Of a stretch of 64,000 bases of DNA, positions 42,595 to 50,974 are shown piece by piece. The stretch is taken from positions 1 to 64,000 of the forward strand of contig JAKSLM010000011.1 in the NCBI GenBank assembly GCA_024401225.1, written 5' to 3'. The stretch is from Bacteroidaceae bacterium. GTDB lineage: Bacteria > Bacteroidota > Bacteroidia > Bacteroidales > Bacteroidaceae. The translations under genes and the position numbers were made by a program. The notes under the pieces are model-generated. The model was not told the origin of the DNA, did no database searches, and saw nothing but the letters and a program-made list of their open reading frames with translations. Each line of letters starts with the position of its first letter. Within the stretch, counting starts at the first letter, position 1.

Positions 42595-43290
42595 TTATTT
42601 CGTTTTGCCATTTTCCTGATATTCTGTCTTGCCGTGGCACACCTGACCGTCTATGATGTTGATGATGCGGTCGGCCTGCTGGCCTACGTCGAGCTCGTGA
42701 GTCACGACGATGATGGTCATGCCCTGCTGATGGAGTTCCTTGAGCAGGTCGAGCACCTCAATGGTGGTCTTGCTGTCGAGAGCTCCTGTTGGTTCGTCGG
42801 CAAGGATGATTTTAGGGTGAGTGATGAGTGCACGTGCTATGGCAACGCGCTGTTTCTGTCCGCCCGAGAGCTCGTTAGGGTAGTGGTCGGCCCAGTCGCG
42901 CAGTCCCACCTTGTCGAGGTATTCCATTGCAATGGCATTGCGCTTGCGTCGGCTCACTCCCTGGTAGAATAGCGGAAGGGCTACATTCTCCATGGCATTC
43001 TTGAAAGGTATGAGATTGAACGACTGGAAGATGAAGCCAATCATGCGGTTGCGATAGTCGGCAGCCTTGCGCTCGTTGAGATTCTTGATGAGAGTGTCGC
43101 CGAGATAGTATTCACCCTCGTCGTAGTCATCGAGGATGCCGAGCACGTTGAGCAGCGTACTCTTGCCCGATCCTGATGCTCCCATGATGGCTACAAACTC
43201 GCCATCTTCAATGTTCAAATCTATACCCTTCAAGACGTGCAAGGGCTGAGCGCTCTTGTACGTCTTGTGGATATTCTTAAGTGTTATCAT
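42595..43290 (-). CDS. ABC transporter ATP-binding protein (LolD/MacB-like)
   Basis: A 231-residue ATPase. Walker A GASGSGKST at about 36-44, signature LSGGQKQRVAIARAL at about 141-155, Walker B ILADEPTGALDS, and the H-loop HELD. Its closest families power MacB and LolCDE permeases, so it should drive the two downstream permeases. It begins 15 nt after the GntR regulator. Confidence 0.92.
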   Translation of the reverse strand: MITLKNIHKTYKSAQPLHVLKGIDLNIEDGEFVAIMGASGSGKSTLLNVLGILDDYDEGEYYLGDTLIKNLNERKAADYRNRMIGFIFQSFNLIPFKNAMENVALPLFYQGVSRRKRNAIAMEYLDKVGLRDWADHYPNELSGGQKQRVAIARALITHPKIILADEPTGALDSKTTIEVLDLLKELHQQGMTIIVVTHELDVGQQADRIINIIDGQVCHGKTEYQENGKTK

Positions 43291-43305
43291 ACTTCGTTGT
43301 TGTAT

Positions 43306-43650
43306 TTATAATGCTTTGATGAGATCGTCGGTACTGATGTTGAGGGCCTGCATCTTCTGGCGAAGTTCGGGGATGACCTGTTCGAAAAACTCTTGCTTTC
43401 TCAGCTGACTGATCATGCCGCCTGCTCCCTCGCATACGAAATAGCCCAGGCCGCGCTTCGTGAAGATGATGTCCTGACTGCAGAGCCAGTCGTAGGCCCT
43501 CATGCAGGTGTTGACATTTACCTCCACCATAGCAGCATATTCGCGGACCGATGGTATGCGGTCGTTTTCCGGGTACAGACCTTGGAGAATCTCGTCCATC
43601 ATGTGTTCGGCGATTTGCAGATATATAGCTTTATTTTCCTTGAAATCCAT
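43306..43650 (-). CDS. GntR-family (YtrA-type) transcriptional regulator
   Basis: A 114-residue regulator. A winged helix-turn-helix at about 8-75 (IYLQIAEHMMDEILQGLYPENDRIPSVREYA, then VNVNTCMRAYDWL). The short C-terminal tail of about 40 residues, with no ligand domain, is the YtrA type that usually controls adjoining ABC transporter genes. It is placed between two ABC systems on the same strand and probably governs both. A candidate operator is at 43687-43710. Confidence 0.9.
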   Translation of the reverse strand: MDFKENKAIYLQIAEHMMDEILQGLYPENDRIPSVREYAAMVEVNVNTCMRAYDWLCSQDIIFTKRGLGYFVCEGAGGMISQLRKQEFFEQVIPELRQKMQALNISTDDLIKAL

Positions 43651-43686
43651 ATCGTAATGATAAAAAATGATGTTTGTCCATATATA

Positions 43687-43710
43687 GAATAGGTGTCATT
43701 TATCCTATTC
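43687..43710. promoter_or_regulatory. Inverted repeat, candidate GntR operator
   Basis: GAATAGG (43687-43693) and CCTATTC (43704-43710) are perfect inverted half-sites with a 10-nt spacer, 37 nt upstream of the regulator start. It could also be a hairpin at the end of the upstream gene. Confidence 0.4.
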
Positions 43711-43721
43711 TTCGTTTATAC

Positions 43722-44618
43722 TTATTTGTTCAAACGACTGGTGATCTGCGCTTTGCAGTAGAACTTGTAGCTCCATGTGTAGAACACTACGGAGATGATG
43801 GCTGCAATGACTGAGGTTATGAATATGAACGCCTCAAATCCGGTGTTGAACCACAGCATGAGGTCGAGGCTATCCATGTGTGGCTTTGGATGTGCGTTTA
43901 CAGCCAGGGAGATGATTCCTACCAGCAGTACGAAGTTGATAGCCTGGGTTGCGATGATGGTGAGTATGATGTTGTACTTGTACTTGATAGCGTTGCCCAG
44001 CGTGAAGGTAGAGTATACCATGAGCGGAATGAATATGTAGCCAAGGATGATCACCCATTGATACTCTGGAGTGAGTTCAGAGTCAATACCAATATTAAAA
44101 TTATATAGTTCCTTTGTGAAACAATCGCTAATCTCTGTGCCATAGGTGATGAGGTTGAGGATGGCATTGGTGATGTCGGCACATACTACGCTGCAGAAGC
44201 ACACCAGTTGGCCCCCAATCATCATGAAGAGCACGTGCCATGACCATCGCTCAAGGTTGGTGGCAGGTATGGTAAGCTCTGATATGCGTCCTTGCTTGTT
44301 GCGGAGGTTGTGGAATGTGTAGCCTATCAGCGCAGTACTAAATACCACCGTTATCACCGCAAGAAGTCCTAAAGTCCAATGATGCTCGCCTGGATATACG
44401 CTCCATACATGATTCTTTAGGTGCTCAGGCCACTGGATGACTTCTTCGAGAGAATGTCCGGACTCCTTGAACATGTAATAGCGTATTGCAAATCCAATCA
44501 TTGCTATGCCTGTGCATACAAATATGCACATGAGTGCGAGCGAGCGGTAGAATGGCGTGTTGATTGCTATGTCGTACTTTCCGAAACTGAGGAAACGGTG
44601 TATGTTGAAATTTTTCAT
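43722..44618 (-). CDS. Membrane protein, probable ABC-type permease partner
   Basis: A 298-residue protein with about six hydrophobic helices (near 25-47, 80-100, 125-150, 187-205, 215-240, 260-285) and no signal peptide. I do not recognise a family motif. Because it directly follows an ABC ATPase with no other permease nearby, and precedes a YtrA-type regulator, it is probably the membrane subunit of that transporter. Confidence 0.7.
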   Translation of the reverse strand: MKNFNIHRFLSFGKYDIAINTPFYRSLALMCIFVCTGIAMIGFAIRYYMFKESGHSLEEVIQWPEHLKNHVWSVYPGEHHWTLGLLAVITVVFSTALIGYTFHNLRNKQGRISELTIPATNLERWSWHVLFMMIGGQLVCFCSVVCADITNAILNLITYGTEISDCFTKELYNFNIGIDSELTPEYQWVIILGYIFIPLMVYSTFTLGNAIKYKYNIILTIIATQAINFVLLVGIISLAVNAHPKPHMDSLDLMLWFNTGFEAFIFITSVIAAIISVVFYTWSYKFYCKAQITSRLNK

Positions 44619-44673
44619 CTTTCTGTTCTTTTTATAATATTATATATGTGGTTGTGATAGTGTTGCCGAAGAC

Positions 44674-45369
44674 TTATTTGTTGTTTTCCAAAGCCTTGAG
44701 AAACAATTCTTCGAGGTTGACAGGTTCCTCAACGTTGAGTCGGTCGTTGAAGAGTACCTTCTGGTCGTCGATGATGGTCACATGGTCGAGCAGCAGTTCT
44801 ACATCGCGCACCTGGTGAGTGGAGATGATGATGATCTGATCCTCGCGTATTCCTCTTGCCACCACCTTGCGAAACTGGCTCTTCGATGGAATGTCGAGAC
44901 CATTCGTAGGCTCATCCATCAGCAGCAACTTGGTATGGGTAGCGAGGGCGACACACATGTACACCTTCTTCTTCATACCCATCGACAGGCTGCCGAGATT
45001 GATGTCGGTTGGCATGTCAAACATCTGCAGACATTCGTTCATCGTCTGTTCGTCAAAGTTAGGGTAGAAAGGTTTCAGCGAATTGATGTATGACTTGAGT
45101 GATATGCTTGGCAGGTCGTACTCCTCAGGCACGATAAACATGTCCTTCATGATTTCAGGATTGCGGTCGGTGGTATTCACACCGTCCATGGTTACCGATC
45201 CTGCCTGTGGTTGGAGCAGACCCATGATGAGGTAGAGTAGGGTACTCTTGCCGGTGCCGTTCTTGCCGAGAAGGCCATAAATGCCTCCCTCATTGAATTC
45301 CAGGTTCAGTCCGTCGATAATCTTGTTGTGACTGTTGTAACCGAATGTGATGTTCTTAATCTCTAACAT
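44674..45369 (-). CDS. ABC transporter ATP-binding protein (drug-export type)
   Basis: A 231-residue ATPase: Walker A GLLGKNGTGKST at about 33-44, signature LSMGMKKKVYMCVAL, Walker B LLLMDEPTNGLD, H-loop STHQ. The MGMKKK signature is common in the ABC-2/YtrB group. First gene of the minus-strand run that continues through the GntR regulator and the MacAB-TolC-like genes. Confidence 0.9.
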   Translation of the reverse strand: MLEIKNITFGYNSHNKIIDGLNLEFNEGGIYGLLGKNGTGKSTLLYLIMGLLQPQAGSVTMDGVNTTDRNPEIMKDMFIVPEEYDLPSISLKSYINSLKPFYPNFDEQTMNECLQMFDMPTDINLGSLSMGMKKKVYMCVALATHTKLLLMDEPTNGLDIPSKSQFRKVVARGIREDQIIIISTHQVRDVELLLDHVTIIDDQKVLFNDRLNVEEPVNLEELFLKALENNK

Positions 45370-45445
45370 AATCTTTATTGTTTTTGTTTGCTAATTTTAC
45401 ATCGTTATTATGATTGTTTTAGTATACCACCTTACTAAGACACTG

Positions 45446-45478
45446 CAAAGATATGACACTTCCGGCGTTTTTCGCAAA
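45446..45478 (-). promoter_or_regulatory. Promoter of the ABC/GntR operon
   Basis: Minus strand TTTG at 45478-45475, 21 nt, then TATCTTTG at 45453-45446. Confidence 0.7.
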
Positions 45479-45600
45479 TGTTTACCTCGTTTTAACATGA
45501 ATTTAACACAATTCTTGCGCCTTGAGCCTCCTTGTCCCTTTATTTTCGTTCAAAATCTGCGTTTTTTGCCAATCTTCTTTCTCAATTTTGAAAAAATCAC

Positions 45601-45608
45601 TACCTTTG
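45601..45608 (+). promoter_or_regulatory. -7 box TACCTTTG before the Nif3-like gene
   Basis: TACCTTTG 34 nt before the ATG at 45643. TTTG words upstream are at 10 or 32 nt, so the -33 element is unclear. Confidence 0.5.
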
Positions 45609-45642
45609 CACTTGGATTTGCAAAAATGCAGATCAATACATA

Positions 45643-46425
45643 ATGAAAATACGGGAAATCATTGGTGCCCTTGAGAGTGTTGCACCTCTGTCCCTGCAAG
45701 ACAGCTACGACAATGCAGGCTTGCAGTTGGGTTTAGCAGAGGATGTTGAGGCTTCAGGGGCTTTATTGTGTCTTGACGTGACAGAAGACGTCATCGATGA
45801 GGCTATAAGCGTAGGCTGCAACCTCATCATCAGCCATCATCCGTTGCTCTTCCGCCCATTGAAGTGCATCACCGGTGCCGACTATGTGCAGCGCTGCATC
45901 ATCAAGGCCATCAAGCACGACATCGCCATCTACTCGGCCCACACCAATCTGGACTGTGCGCGTGGAGGAGTCAACTTCAAGATTGCTGAAGTCCTCGGAC
46001 TGCAGTATGTAGAGTGGCTCAACCCAAAGCAGGGGGTAGATGCAGGCGAGGGAATCATCGGCGAACTTCCAGTCGAAGTTACAGCCCATCAGTTCTGCGA
46101 GCGTATCAAGGAGAAATTCCATGTTGAGTCCGTTCGATGCAACTATTCCGACAAGCAGACCATCAAGCGCGTGGCTGTATGCGGTGGGGCAGGAGCCTTC
46201 CTCATTCCTAATGCGATCGAGAAGGGTGCCGACGTGTTCCTTACGGGCGAGATTGGATTCCATCGCTTCTTCGGTCACGATGATGAGATACTGCTCCTCG
46301 AGATTGGCCACTATGAGAGCGAGCAGTACACCGTGCCTTTGCTCCACAAGATTATCTCGCAGCATGCACCCGACCTCCGCATCTACGAGACCGAGCAGCG
46401 CACCAACCCTATCAGCTATCTGTAA
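45643..46425 (+). CDS. Nif3-like dinuclear metal-centre protein (YbgI family)
   Basis: A 260-residue member of the widespread Nif3/YbgI family, which forms hexameric rings with a two-metal site; its biological role is not settled. LQDSYDNAGLQLG at 18-30, ISHHPLLFRP at about 65-74, AHTNLDCARGGVN and the C-terminal HYESEQYTVP supply the metal ligands. The short form, without the inserted PII-like domain. It is followed after 34 nt by the zinc-ribbon gene, an arrangement often seen in Bacteroidetes. Confidence 0.9.
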   Translation: MKIREIIGALESVAPLSLQDSYDNAGLQLGLAEDVEASGALLCLDVTEDVIDEAISVGCNLIISHHPLLFRPLKCITGADYVQRCIIKAIKHDIAIYSAHTNLDCARGGVNFKIAEVLGLQYVEWLNPKQGVDAGEGIIGELPVEVTAHQFCERIKEKFHVESVRCNYSDKQTIKRVAVCGGAGAFLIPNAIEKGADVFLTGEIGFHRFFGHDDEILLLEIGHYESEQYTVPLLHKIISQHAPDLRIYETEQRTNPISYL

Positions 46426-46459
46426 TCCACCGATAAGTATACTTTAATATAATAATAAT

Positions 46460-47293
46460 ATGGCATTAAAAAAGAGAGAAAATCCTGCCGACTTGGCAGT
46501 AGAGGACAAGCTCAAGAACCTGTACCAGCTTCAGCAGCTGCTGTCAGAGATTGACAACATCCGCATCCTTCGCGGTGAGCTTCCACTCGAGGTTGAGGAC
46601 CTTGAGGACGACATCGAAGGTCTGAAGATCCGTATTGAGAAGAATGAGGAGGAGATCGATTCGCTCCGTTCGAAGATCAACGAGCTCAAGACAAAGATCG
46701 ACCTTGCACAGGAGAAGCTCCGCGGCTACAAGGAGCACCTCGACAACGTGGCTAACAACCGCGAGTACGACCTCCTCAACAAGGAGATCGAGTTCCAGAA
46801 CCTTGAGATCGAACTTTGCCAGAAGCGCATTCGCGAGGCACAGAATCAGGAAAAGAACCGCGAGGAGCAGCACGCTCGCAACATGGAGGTGCTCGAAGAG
46901 CGCACTCAGGACCTCGAGGTGAAGAAGAACGAGCTCGATGAGATCGTAGCTGAGACAAAGGCTGAGGAAGAGAAGCTTCGCGACAAGGCAAAGAGCATTG
47001 AGCTTACCATCGAGCCACGCCTCCTCCAGGGCTTCAAGCGCATCCGTAAGAACTCACGCAACGGTCTTGGTATCGTATACGTGCAGCGTGATGCCTGCGG
47101 TGGTTGTTTCGCAAAGATCCCACCACAGCGCCAGCTCGACGTTCGTATGCGCAAGAAGATCATCTTCTGCGAATACTGCGGACGCATCCTCATCGACCCA
47201 GAACTTGCAGGCGTTAAGCCTGACGGTTCGAAGGATGAAGAACCAAAGAAGAAGAGAGGCTTCCGTCGCAAGAAGGCGGCAGCAGAGGATTGA
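46460..47293 (+). CDS. Coiled-coil zinc-ribbon protein (DUF164 family)
   Basis: A 277-residue protein. Residues 20-195 are an almost unbroken coiled coil rich in Glu/Lys/Leu. Residues 205-250 form a zinc ribbon with CGGC and CEYC pairs (DACGGCFAKIPPQ, IIFCEYCGRIL). A basic tail of Lys/Arg ends the chain. The family is thought to bind nucleic acid; the exact role is unknown. Codon use resembles that of lysS and pgi, suggesting strong expression. Confidence 0.85.
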   Translation: MALKKRENPADLAVEDKLKNLYQLQQLLSEIDNIRILRGELPLEVEDLEDDIEGLKIRIEKNEEEIDSLRSKINELKTKIDLAQEKLRGYKEHLDNVANNREYDLLNKEIEFQNLEIELCQKRIREAQNQEKNREEQHARNMEVLEERTQDLEVKKNELDEIVAETKAEEEKLRDKAKSIELTIEPRLLQGFKRIRKNSRNGLGIVYVQRDACGGCFAKIPPQRQLDVRMRKKIIFCEYCGRILIDPELAGVKPDGSKDEEPKKKRGFRRKKAAAED

Positions 47294-47348
47294 TCGGTAC
47301 TCTCCTACGAGCGTATTTCTTAGATATCGCTTGGAGATAACGAGGTAA

Positions 47349-47804
47349 TCAATACTTCACATCGTCATAGGGCGGTATGTCTTCCACAAAGGCATACTGC
47401 CCTTTTTCTTTGTCCAGTCGGCAGCAGTAATGCTTAAGGCCGTTCGACACCACCAGATAGTCCACCTGCAGCACCATGTTGTAGCGGCATATCTGGTTGA
47501 ACACCTTCTGCGTTATCTCCACGCTCGGTGCCTTGTATTCCACTATCATGCGTGGCTTGAGGTGCTGGTCGTACACCACGCTGTCGCATCGCCTTTGCAT
47601 GCCGTTAAGAGTCAGAGATACCTCATTTGCCATTAGAGTAGGCGAGTAGCCCTTATGTTCCAGCAGATAGTGCACGAAGTGCTGCCTTACCCATTCCTCG
47701 GGAGTGAGCGTGACAAACTTCCTGCGCAGCACATCGAATATCTTCGTTGCGCCCCCTATCTTTTTGATGTTTGCATTATATGTTGGCAAATTTAGTTGTT
47801 CCAT
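47349..47804 (-). CDS. Stand-alone type I restriction R-subunit N-terminal-like protein
   Basis: A 151-residue protein (start MEQLNLPTYN at 47804; nine further codons upstream are in frame). It matches the HSDR_N_2 domain: VRQHFVHYLLEHKGY at about 40-54, then the PD-(D/E)xK-type core RCDSVVYDQHLKPRMIVEYKAP, with D, E and K in place. No helicase domain or other restriction genes are near. The single-domain form is common in Bacteroidetes and its role is unknown. Confidence 0.8.
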   Translation of the reverse strand: MEQLNLPTYNANIKKIGGATKIFDVLRRKFVTLTPEEWVRQHFVHYLLEHKGYSPTLMANEVSLTLNGMQRRCDSVVYDQHLKPRMIVEYKAPSVEITQKVFNQICRYNMVLQVDYLVVSNGLKHYCCRLDKEKGQYAFVEDIPPYDDVKY

Positions 47805-47863
47805 TCCGTTTTTTTTCTTAACTTTGCGCAAAGTTACAAAATATTTATAATATAATAAGCAGA

Positions 47864-48892
47864 ATGGCTAAACAAAATGCAGCTTTAAGCCCACACGACA
47901 TCGTGCGCCAGATACACGACAAGCAGTACAAGCCTGTCTATCTGCTCATGGGTGAAGAGTCGTACTATATCGATCGCATATCCGACTACATAGCCGACAC
48001 GGTACTGGCAGAGGAGGAGCGCGATTTCAACCAGCAGATCATCTATTGCACTCGCGAAACCCAGGTTGGCGACATAATAAATGCTGCGCGCAGGTACCCG
48101 ATGATGGCTGAGCGCCAAATAGTAATTGTTAAAGAGGCGCAGAATTTGTTAAAATTTGACGAACTTACAGCCTACGTTCAGAAGCCGATGCCGACCACTA
48201 TTTTGGTAATATGCTACAAGAACGGATCGGTCGATCGACGCAAGAAATTGGTGCCAGCCATTGAGCAGGTAGGCATTGTATTCGAGAGTAAACGCCTCAA
48301 GGAGGGCTTGCTTCCAGGCTTCATCAACGACTATCTGAGCCGCCGACAGGTCACCATCGATCAGCGTTCGGCACTCATGCTTGTCGAGGCAATTGGAGCC
48401 GATCTGAGTCGCATGGCAGGTGAGTTGGATAAGTTGATACTTTGTTTACCAGTTGGTTTTAAGCAGATTACGGCAGAATTGATAGAAAAGAACATAGGAA
48501 TCTCGAAGGAGTTCAACAACTGGGAGCTCCGCAATGCCATCATGGTGAAGGACGTGATGAAGGCCAACCAGATCATTCACTACTTCGAGGAGAACCCTAA
48601 GGCCAACCCTCCTGTCATGACTATCTCCATGCTTTTCAACTTCTTCAGTAGTATCATGTTAGCCTACTATGCTCCTGACAAGTCGCCACGAGGCATGATG
48701 GAGCAGCTCGACATGCGCAACGAGTGGCAGTTGAAGGATGTCACCACAGCCATGCGCCACTACACAGCCACGAAGACGATGCTCATCATCGGCAAGATCC
48801 GAGAGACCGATGCCCGACTCAAAGGCATAGAGAAGGGCAATGCAACCGATGGCGATCTGCTTCGCGAACTCGTCTACTTCATCCTCCATTGA
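47864..48892 (+). CDS. holA: DNA polymerase III delta subunit
   Basis: A 342-residue clamp-loader subunit that opens the beta clamp. VYLLMGEESYYIDRISDYI at about 25-43 is the characteristic start, followed by ARRYPMMAERQIVIVKEAQ and FESKRLKEGLLPGFI, and the C-terminal helical collar (about 215-340). Length normal for the family. It is divergent from the restriction-like gene and ends at a terminator at 48965. Confidence 0.92.
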   Translation: MAKQNAALSPHDIVRQIHDKQYKPVYLLMGEESYYIDRISDYIADTVLAEEERDFNQQIIYCTRETQVGDIINAARRYPMMAERQIVIVKEAQNLLKFDELTAYVQKPMPTTILVICYKNGSVDRRKKLVPAIEQVGIVFESKRLKEGLLPGFINDYLSRRQVTIDQRSALMLVEAIGADLSRMAGELDKLILCLPVGFKQITAELIEKNIGISKEFNNWELRNAIMVKDVMKANQIIHYFEENPKANPPVMTISMLFNFFSSIMLAYYAPDKSPRGMMEQLDMRNEWQLKDVTTAMRHYTATKTMLIIGKIRETDARLKGIEKGNATDGDLLRELVYFILH

Positions 48893-48964
48893 TGCACCTT
48901 CACGAAGCATGCTCCTGAGGAGCGATGGAATTTTTGTTCCCGATTATCGTTCTAAAAAATGTAT

Positions 48965-49010
48965 AAAGTGTTTTTCCTGCCTACAGTCTGGGGTGCGAAA
49001 AACACTTTTT
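48965..49010 (+). terminator. Terminator after holA
   Basis: AAAGTGTTTTTC (48965-48976) pairs perfectly with GAAAAACACTTT (48997-49008) around a 20-nt loop and is followed by a short T run. Confidence 0.7.
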
Positions 49011-49199
49011 CCATGCTTTACCCATCGCATTCTGCTTCATTTTTTAGCCTCAAAATCGCGAACAAAAACTTTTAGCTCACAAATATTGAACAAGAATTTT
49101 CAGCCTTCAAGCGTTGAAAACGTGGCGTTTAGCGCTCGAAAAGCCTTGTTTTGACGCTCTGAGAATCGCGCGAAAATCCTTAAATTACCATCCGATAAG

Positions 49200-49795
49200 C
49201 TCTGTTTCAAAAATATAAAAATTGAACATCTGAGCCATCCCTGAATTTTAATTTAAGAATTTTTATATTTGTAAATTGTAAAATTACAAATATAAAATGT
49301 ATCACACTTTACAAAAATACTTTAAATAAATAAATACGCATATAACACCCTTGCGCATATTTATGTTTATAAATTTAAATTAAGAAAATTAAATCACCAT
49401 CTTTATACTTCTAAATTCATAAATATGCAATATCGAATACACCTTTATAATCTACTGATTTATGCCCTTAAACCCGTATTTATATAATGTAAATGTATAT
49501 TTAATTCCTTGAAAACATGCATCTACAGCATGAAAAATATAAAAATACCCTCTATATGCCTTTATATAGCGAATTAATGCTCAAATTGTTGTTTTACACA
49601 CCGAAAGTAATACTTTTCCGTGTTTTTACGTTTGTAATATTATAAATCTAAAATTAAATGTTTATATTGTAAATCTTAGATTATTCTTTACAATATACAA
49701 TACTAAACTTAAAACTTTAAATTTATATTTTTATCTTTAATTATTTGCACATGTCGCAAAAAGTCCTTACATTTGTAAACTTTTTGAAAACAGGG
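49200..49795. promoter_or_regulatory. AT-rich gene-free region with a palindromic promoter-like site, upstream of an HTH gene
   Basis: The gene-free stretch 48893-49800 becomes extremely AT-rich after about 49200. TTTTATATTTGTAA (49261-49274) and TTACAAATATAAAA (49284-49297) are a perfect 14-bp inverted repeat; each arm contains a TATATTTG -7-like word, so the site could serve both strands. TTTGTAA recurs near 49628 and 49770. TACATTTG near 49766-49773 is a likely promoter for the gene at 49801. No open frame of note. Confidence 0.5.
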
Positions 49796-49800
49796 CAAAA

Positions 49801-50346
49801 ATGCCCTCAATCACCTTATTCACCAAAAATGAATTGAAAAAAATGGATGATAAAGAACGTATCGAAGCTGTACTTACCTACTCAGGATTGAACAATGGAG
49901 CCTTCTGTCAGAAGATCGGAATGAACGCAGCCAACTTGTCACACATACTCAGCGAACGCACCCGTCCTTCACTACCCGTCTTCAAGAGCATTGCTGAGGC
50001 ATTTCCGGAACTCAACCCTGGTTGGCTCTTCATGGGTGTCGGTGAGATGATCAATGCCGACAGTTCGTCATCATCGGACGCTGTGCCATCAGCTCCATCT
50101 GCTCCCGCAGAGACTGCCGATCCTTCACCTTTATATAATAGAACCTCTGAGATGGGAATGTTCTCCGCACTCAACCAACAGTTCCCTCCTCAGGCGTCAC
50201 AACCTGTTCACCCTGCTGCACCAGCAATCAATGTGACCGATATAGTGACGGGTGTAGTTGATGGATTGAAGAAGCCACAACGCAAGGTGATCGAAGTTCG
50301 GATCTTCTTCGATGATGGTACCTACGAAAGCTTCAGCAATCGTTAG
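49801..50346 (+). CDS. Cro/C1-type helix-turn-helix DNA-binding protein
   Basis: A 181-residue protein. The helix-turn-helix is at about 18-75 (RIEAVLTYSGLNNGAFCQKIG, then NAANLSHILSERTRPSLPVF, NPGWLFMGVGEM). A Ser/Ala/Pro-rich linker (about 82-150) follows, and a C-terminal segment from 155 (GVVDGLKKPQRKVIEVRIFFDDGTYESF) may mediate assembly. This linker type is frequent in Bacteroidetes regulators. Targets unknown; TTTGTAA repeats upstream may be autoregulatory sites. Confidence 0.85.
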   Translation: MPSITLFTKNELKKMDDKERIEAVLTYSGLNNGAFCQKIGMNAANLSHILSERTRPSLPVFKSIAEAFPELNPGWLFMGVGEMINADSSSSSDAVPSAPSAPAETADPSPLYNRTSEMGMFSALNQQFPPQASQPVHPAAPAINVTDIVTGVVDGLKKPQRKVIEVRIFFDDGTYESFSNR

Positions 50347-50407
50347 CATGGAGTTTGAATGTGGGTTGGAAAAGCAGAAAATTTGCAGAAATTAACGGTT
50401 GCAAATT

Positions 50408-50824
50408 TTATTGCTGATTTAACATTTGGGTGTGATTTAACTTGATAAAATCATAAGTCAGTCTTGTCCAGTTTTTCTGCTGTTCTAGAGAAACTGGGCA
50501 TACTTTTATGCTATTTGTCGATGGAAATTGTGATTTAAGGTTGTAAAAAGTCTTAAATCTGTTATCCGACTTACGGTAAATATACCTGATAAGGTCGGAA
50601 AGTGGTGTGTAGTTTGCAATGTTGTCCCAATAGTTGATGCGTGCAGCAAGCTCCATTTTCAACCCGAAAATGCCGATTTTTGCCCATTTTTGCATCTTGG
50701 TGGCCATTGCTGCCACCTTTCCGTCTTTTGCTCCCTCACGCGGCTCAGAGAGGCCAAACAGGTTCCATACACGCTCCATGAGCATGCATGCGGCCAAGAG
50801 TATTATGGTGAGTATAGTGAGCAT
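50408..50824 (-). CDS. Hypothetical small membrane-anchored protein
   Basis: A possible 138-residue protein starting MLTILTIILLAACMLMERVW, one hydrophobic N-terminal helix, then a mixed basic region (KMQKWAKIGIFGLKMELAARINYWDN) with no recognised motif. A TTTCTTTG box with an upstream TTTG on the minus strand near 50855-50882 could be its promoter. An in-frame ATG at 50875 lies upstream but overlaps that promoter. I do not recognise the protein; it could be spurious. Confidence 0.45.
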   Translation of the reverse strand: MLTILTIILLAACMLMERVWNLFGLSEPREGAKDGKVAAMATKMQKWAKIGIFGLKMELAARINYWDNIANYTPLSDLIRYIYRKSDNRFKTFYNLKSQFPSTNSIKVCPVSLEQQKNWTRLTYDFIKLNHTQMLNQQ

Positions 50825-50974
50825 ATTTACGTAAGAATTCTGTTTTCGAGTGCAAAGAAACGAAAACTTTTTCAAACCACCAAATGGTTCGGAAAAAAAC
50901 TTTTATTCCGAACCATCAGATGGGGTTTGTATTTTGTTATGTATCGATGTTTGCTTGGGTAGATAGGCTGAATA

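Noticed and set aside
49801-50824. Toxin-antitoxin pair formed by the HTH protein and the hypothetical gene at 50408
   Set aside because: The genes converge, do not form an operon, and neither protein shows toxin features.
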